Positions 19,879 through 21,170 of a DNA stretch of 21,170 nt are shown in pieces. Source of the stretch: Cochliopodium minus. Taxonomy: Eukaryota > Discosea > Himatismenida > Cochliopodiidae. Position 1 is the first letter of the stretch. Each line of letters opens with the position of its first letter. Location of the stretch: the NCBI GenBank assembly GCA_024220525.1, contig JAMYWO010000023.1:3789-24958 (forward strand), read 5' to 3'. The translations under genes and the position numbers were made by a program. The notes beneath the pieces were generated by a model. That model was not told the DNA's origin. It was given only the letters and a program-made list of their open reading frames with translations, and did no database searches.

Positions 19879-21086
19879 ATGGATTGGAAATCATTAGATA
19901 AAAATGAAAAGAAGATTCTTCTGTTGGGTGATTTCAACTCTATTTCTATCAATGTAATCAAAATTATTCTCACACATCTTGATTATCGGATCTTATGCGA
20001 AATGGCCTCTATTAATTCAATCTGGAAAGAGATTTCAGAGGATGATGGGTAAATTTACTTTAAAAATCGTTTCCAAATAACCAATAGACAATTCTCCTTG
20101 GATAGATTGTGGAAAATTTTATTTGAGAGGGAATTTTCTCAATCTCTATTCAATCAACTAAAGGAGCAATCAGGATGGAAAAATCTATTCATCAAAAATT
20201 GGGATATAGGTGAATTGGATGAAGGAAAGCACTATGGCAAGATTTTTGGCTAAAAAAGGATTGTTATCAAACATAAAGAGCATTTTCAAGAAAAATAAAA
20301 ATCAAGTTCCAGAAATACTCACTCATTTTTTAATTTTTGGAATGCCCAACTCTGGAAAAAAGTAAAAAAAAGGTGTTCAATTGAGTTTTAATATATTAAA
20401 TTTATAAAAAACAAACAAAGAAAATTGTTGAACAGATTAAAAATTGGAAGAACTAAAACAGAAAGGTCCCTTCAAAATCAAAATAGCAAAGTTTTCTACG
20501 TTGCACATGGTAGAATTTTTTGTTTGATTATCAAAATTTATTTAGTTTTTTAAAGAAAGTTTGAGGGTAACAAGTATTGGTAATATTGGTCCCAGTTTAA
20601 ATTCAACCAATAAAAAATTTATTTCAACACTGTAGATATTGATTCAAATTTGGGTAAGAATCTTTTCTTAATTAAACAAAACTTTAATTGAGAAAAAAAA
20701 AAAAGATTCTCTGACTGGAAAGTATTTCACAAAAGAAAAAAAAGCACTCATTTTTGTGTTTGATTCTTCGAACATTGATAGTGCTCCAGCAGCAAAAATA
20801 CGTGACAAAAACCAAAATAAAAATTTTTATTCAATTTTTTTATATTTTATTTGAAATAGAGCTGAAAAAACTTGCATTTTTGGAAGAAGTAAAGAATTTG
20901 CCACTTCTTGTTTTTTGCAACAAACAGGATCTCTTCGATGCAAAGTCTGTAGCGGAGATTTGTAACGAGTTGGGTTTGCACGAATTCAGGAAAAAGCGGT
21001 GGTACATTCAAACAGCATGTTTTTTGAGTTATGATGGTATTATTGAAGGTTTTGATTGGCTCTACCATTGCTTGAATCAAAAATAA
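19879..21086 (+). CDS. F-box domain fused to a degenerate Arf-like GTPase domain
   Basis: F-box proteins recruit substrates to SCF (SKP1-CUL1) ubiquitin ligases; Arf-like GTPases act on membrane traffic and cilia. Exons are 19879-20048, 20106-20209, 20259-20361, 20421-20509, 20556-20579, 20636-20653, 20706-20801 and 20860-21086, phase-consistent, giving 276 residues. The N-terminus carries an F-box: INVIKIILTHLDYRILCEMA, then SIWKEISEDDGLWKILFERE. The GTPase part has a P-loop GMPNSGKK (the usual Thr/Ser is Lys), a G3 position read as SIDIDSN instead of DxGG, strand KKALIFVFDSSN, an intact G4 VFCNKQDL, and the Arf C-terminus IQTACFLSYDGIIEGFDWLY. Nucleotide hydrolysis is doubtful. The join at 20210-20258 is a 49-nt intron by phase, but it could instead be a boundary between two overlapping genes: the F-box frame would run to TAA at 20253 (105 residues), and the GTPase frame has an ATG at 20234. 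The two exons at 20556 and 20636 are tiny and less sure. Confidence 0.65.
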
Positions 21087-21091
21087 ATATT

Positions 21092-21170
21092 ATGACAGAA
21101 GGACTTCACAAGTATTGGGAGGCTACAAATAAATTGAATGATCAAATAATGTGTCTTTTGTTGATTTCTA
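21092..21170 (+). CDS. Start of a further gene, cut by the window edge
   Basis: An ATG five bases after the previous stop opens a frame of 26 codons that is still open at the right edge: MTEGLHKYWEATNKLNDQIM, then a Leu/Ile stretch. The wording LNDQIMCLLLIS is compatible with the beginning of an F-box (compare LPDDIMLLILS-type openings), but it is too short to assign. It could equally be a 3' untranslated part of the upstream gene that is open by chance. Confidence 0.4.
   Translation, partial: MTEGLHKYWEATNKLNDQIMCLLLIS

Noticed and set aside
19879-20253. F-box protein of 105 residues as a complete separate gene
   Set aside because: It would overlap the following GTPase frame out of register, whereas splicing at 20210-20258 joins both in phase. 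It is kept only as an alternative because that interval is coding-like in composition.
1-21170. Retroelement, virus-like element, CRISPR array, tRNA or rRNA
   Set aside because: No reverse transcriptase, integrase or capsid-like frames, no regular spaced repeats, and no cloverleaf or ribosomal RNA sequence were seen on either strand.

Overview
The window is nuclear DNA of an AT-rich, unicellular-looking eukaryote, most likely an amoeboid protist. Coding DNA is about one-third G+C, while introns and spacers are poly-A/poly-T tracts. Genes are packed closely, usually 5-280 bp apart, on both strands. They are interrupted by short GT-AG introns, mostly 43-125 nt; four are exactly 49 nt, one of them tentative. 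TAA, TAG and TGA all end genes, so the standard code applies. The sequence alone does not settle the lineage (amoebozoan, heterolobosean or other). I saw no tRNA, rRNA, CRISPR array, retroelement or virus-like element.

Left part, minus strand. A spliced gene of unknown function runs off the left edge (1-1009); it has a possible ubiquitin-like or PB1-like N-terminus and then a coiled coil. Next is a 2303-residue gene in three exons (8610-1466) that I identify as the autophagy tether EPG5. A 276-bp divergent spacer separates it from a plus-strand sugar/inositol transporter of the major facilitator superfamily (8887 onward).

Centre. The transporter and a minus-strand cullin-4 gene converge on a single N at 10727. 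The N lies inside an inverted heptamer simple repeat, and both genes lose their 3' ends there, so this is an assembly gap or misjoin. Upstream of cullin-4, on the same strand, lies a complete DCN1-like gene (cullin neddylation co-activator), so an E3 scaffold sits beside its own activator. Then comes a two-exon, 85-residue membrane-anchored protein resembling the complex I subunit NDUFA1/MWFE.

Right part, plus strand. In order: an intronless p24/TMED cargo receptor; a twelve-exon RCC1-type seven-bladed propeller whose introns fall at the same place in every blade; a small unrecognised gene; a gene whose exons best read as an F-box fused to a degenerate Arf-like GTPase; and the first 26 codons of another gene at the right edge.

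The main themes are ubiquitin ligation (CUL4, DCN1, F-box protein) and membrane traffic (EPG5, p24, Arf-like domain). Only the CUL4-DCN1 pair has a direct known functional link. Family calls rest on my memory of family sequences and on reading-phase agreement at each splice; no database search was run.
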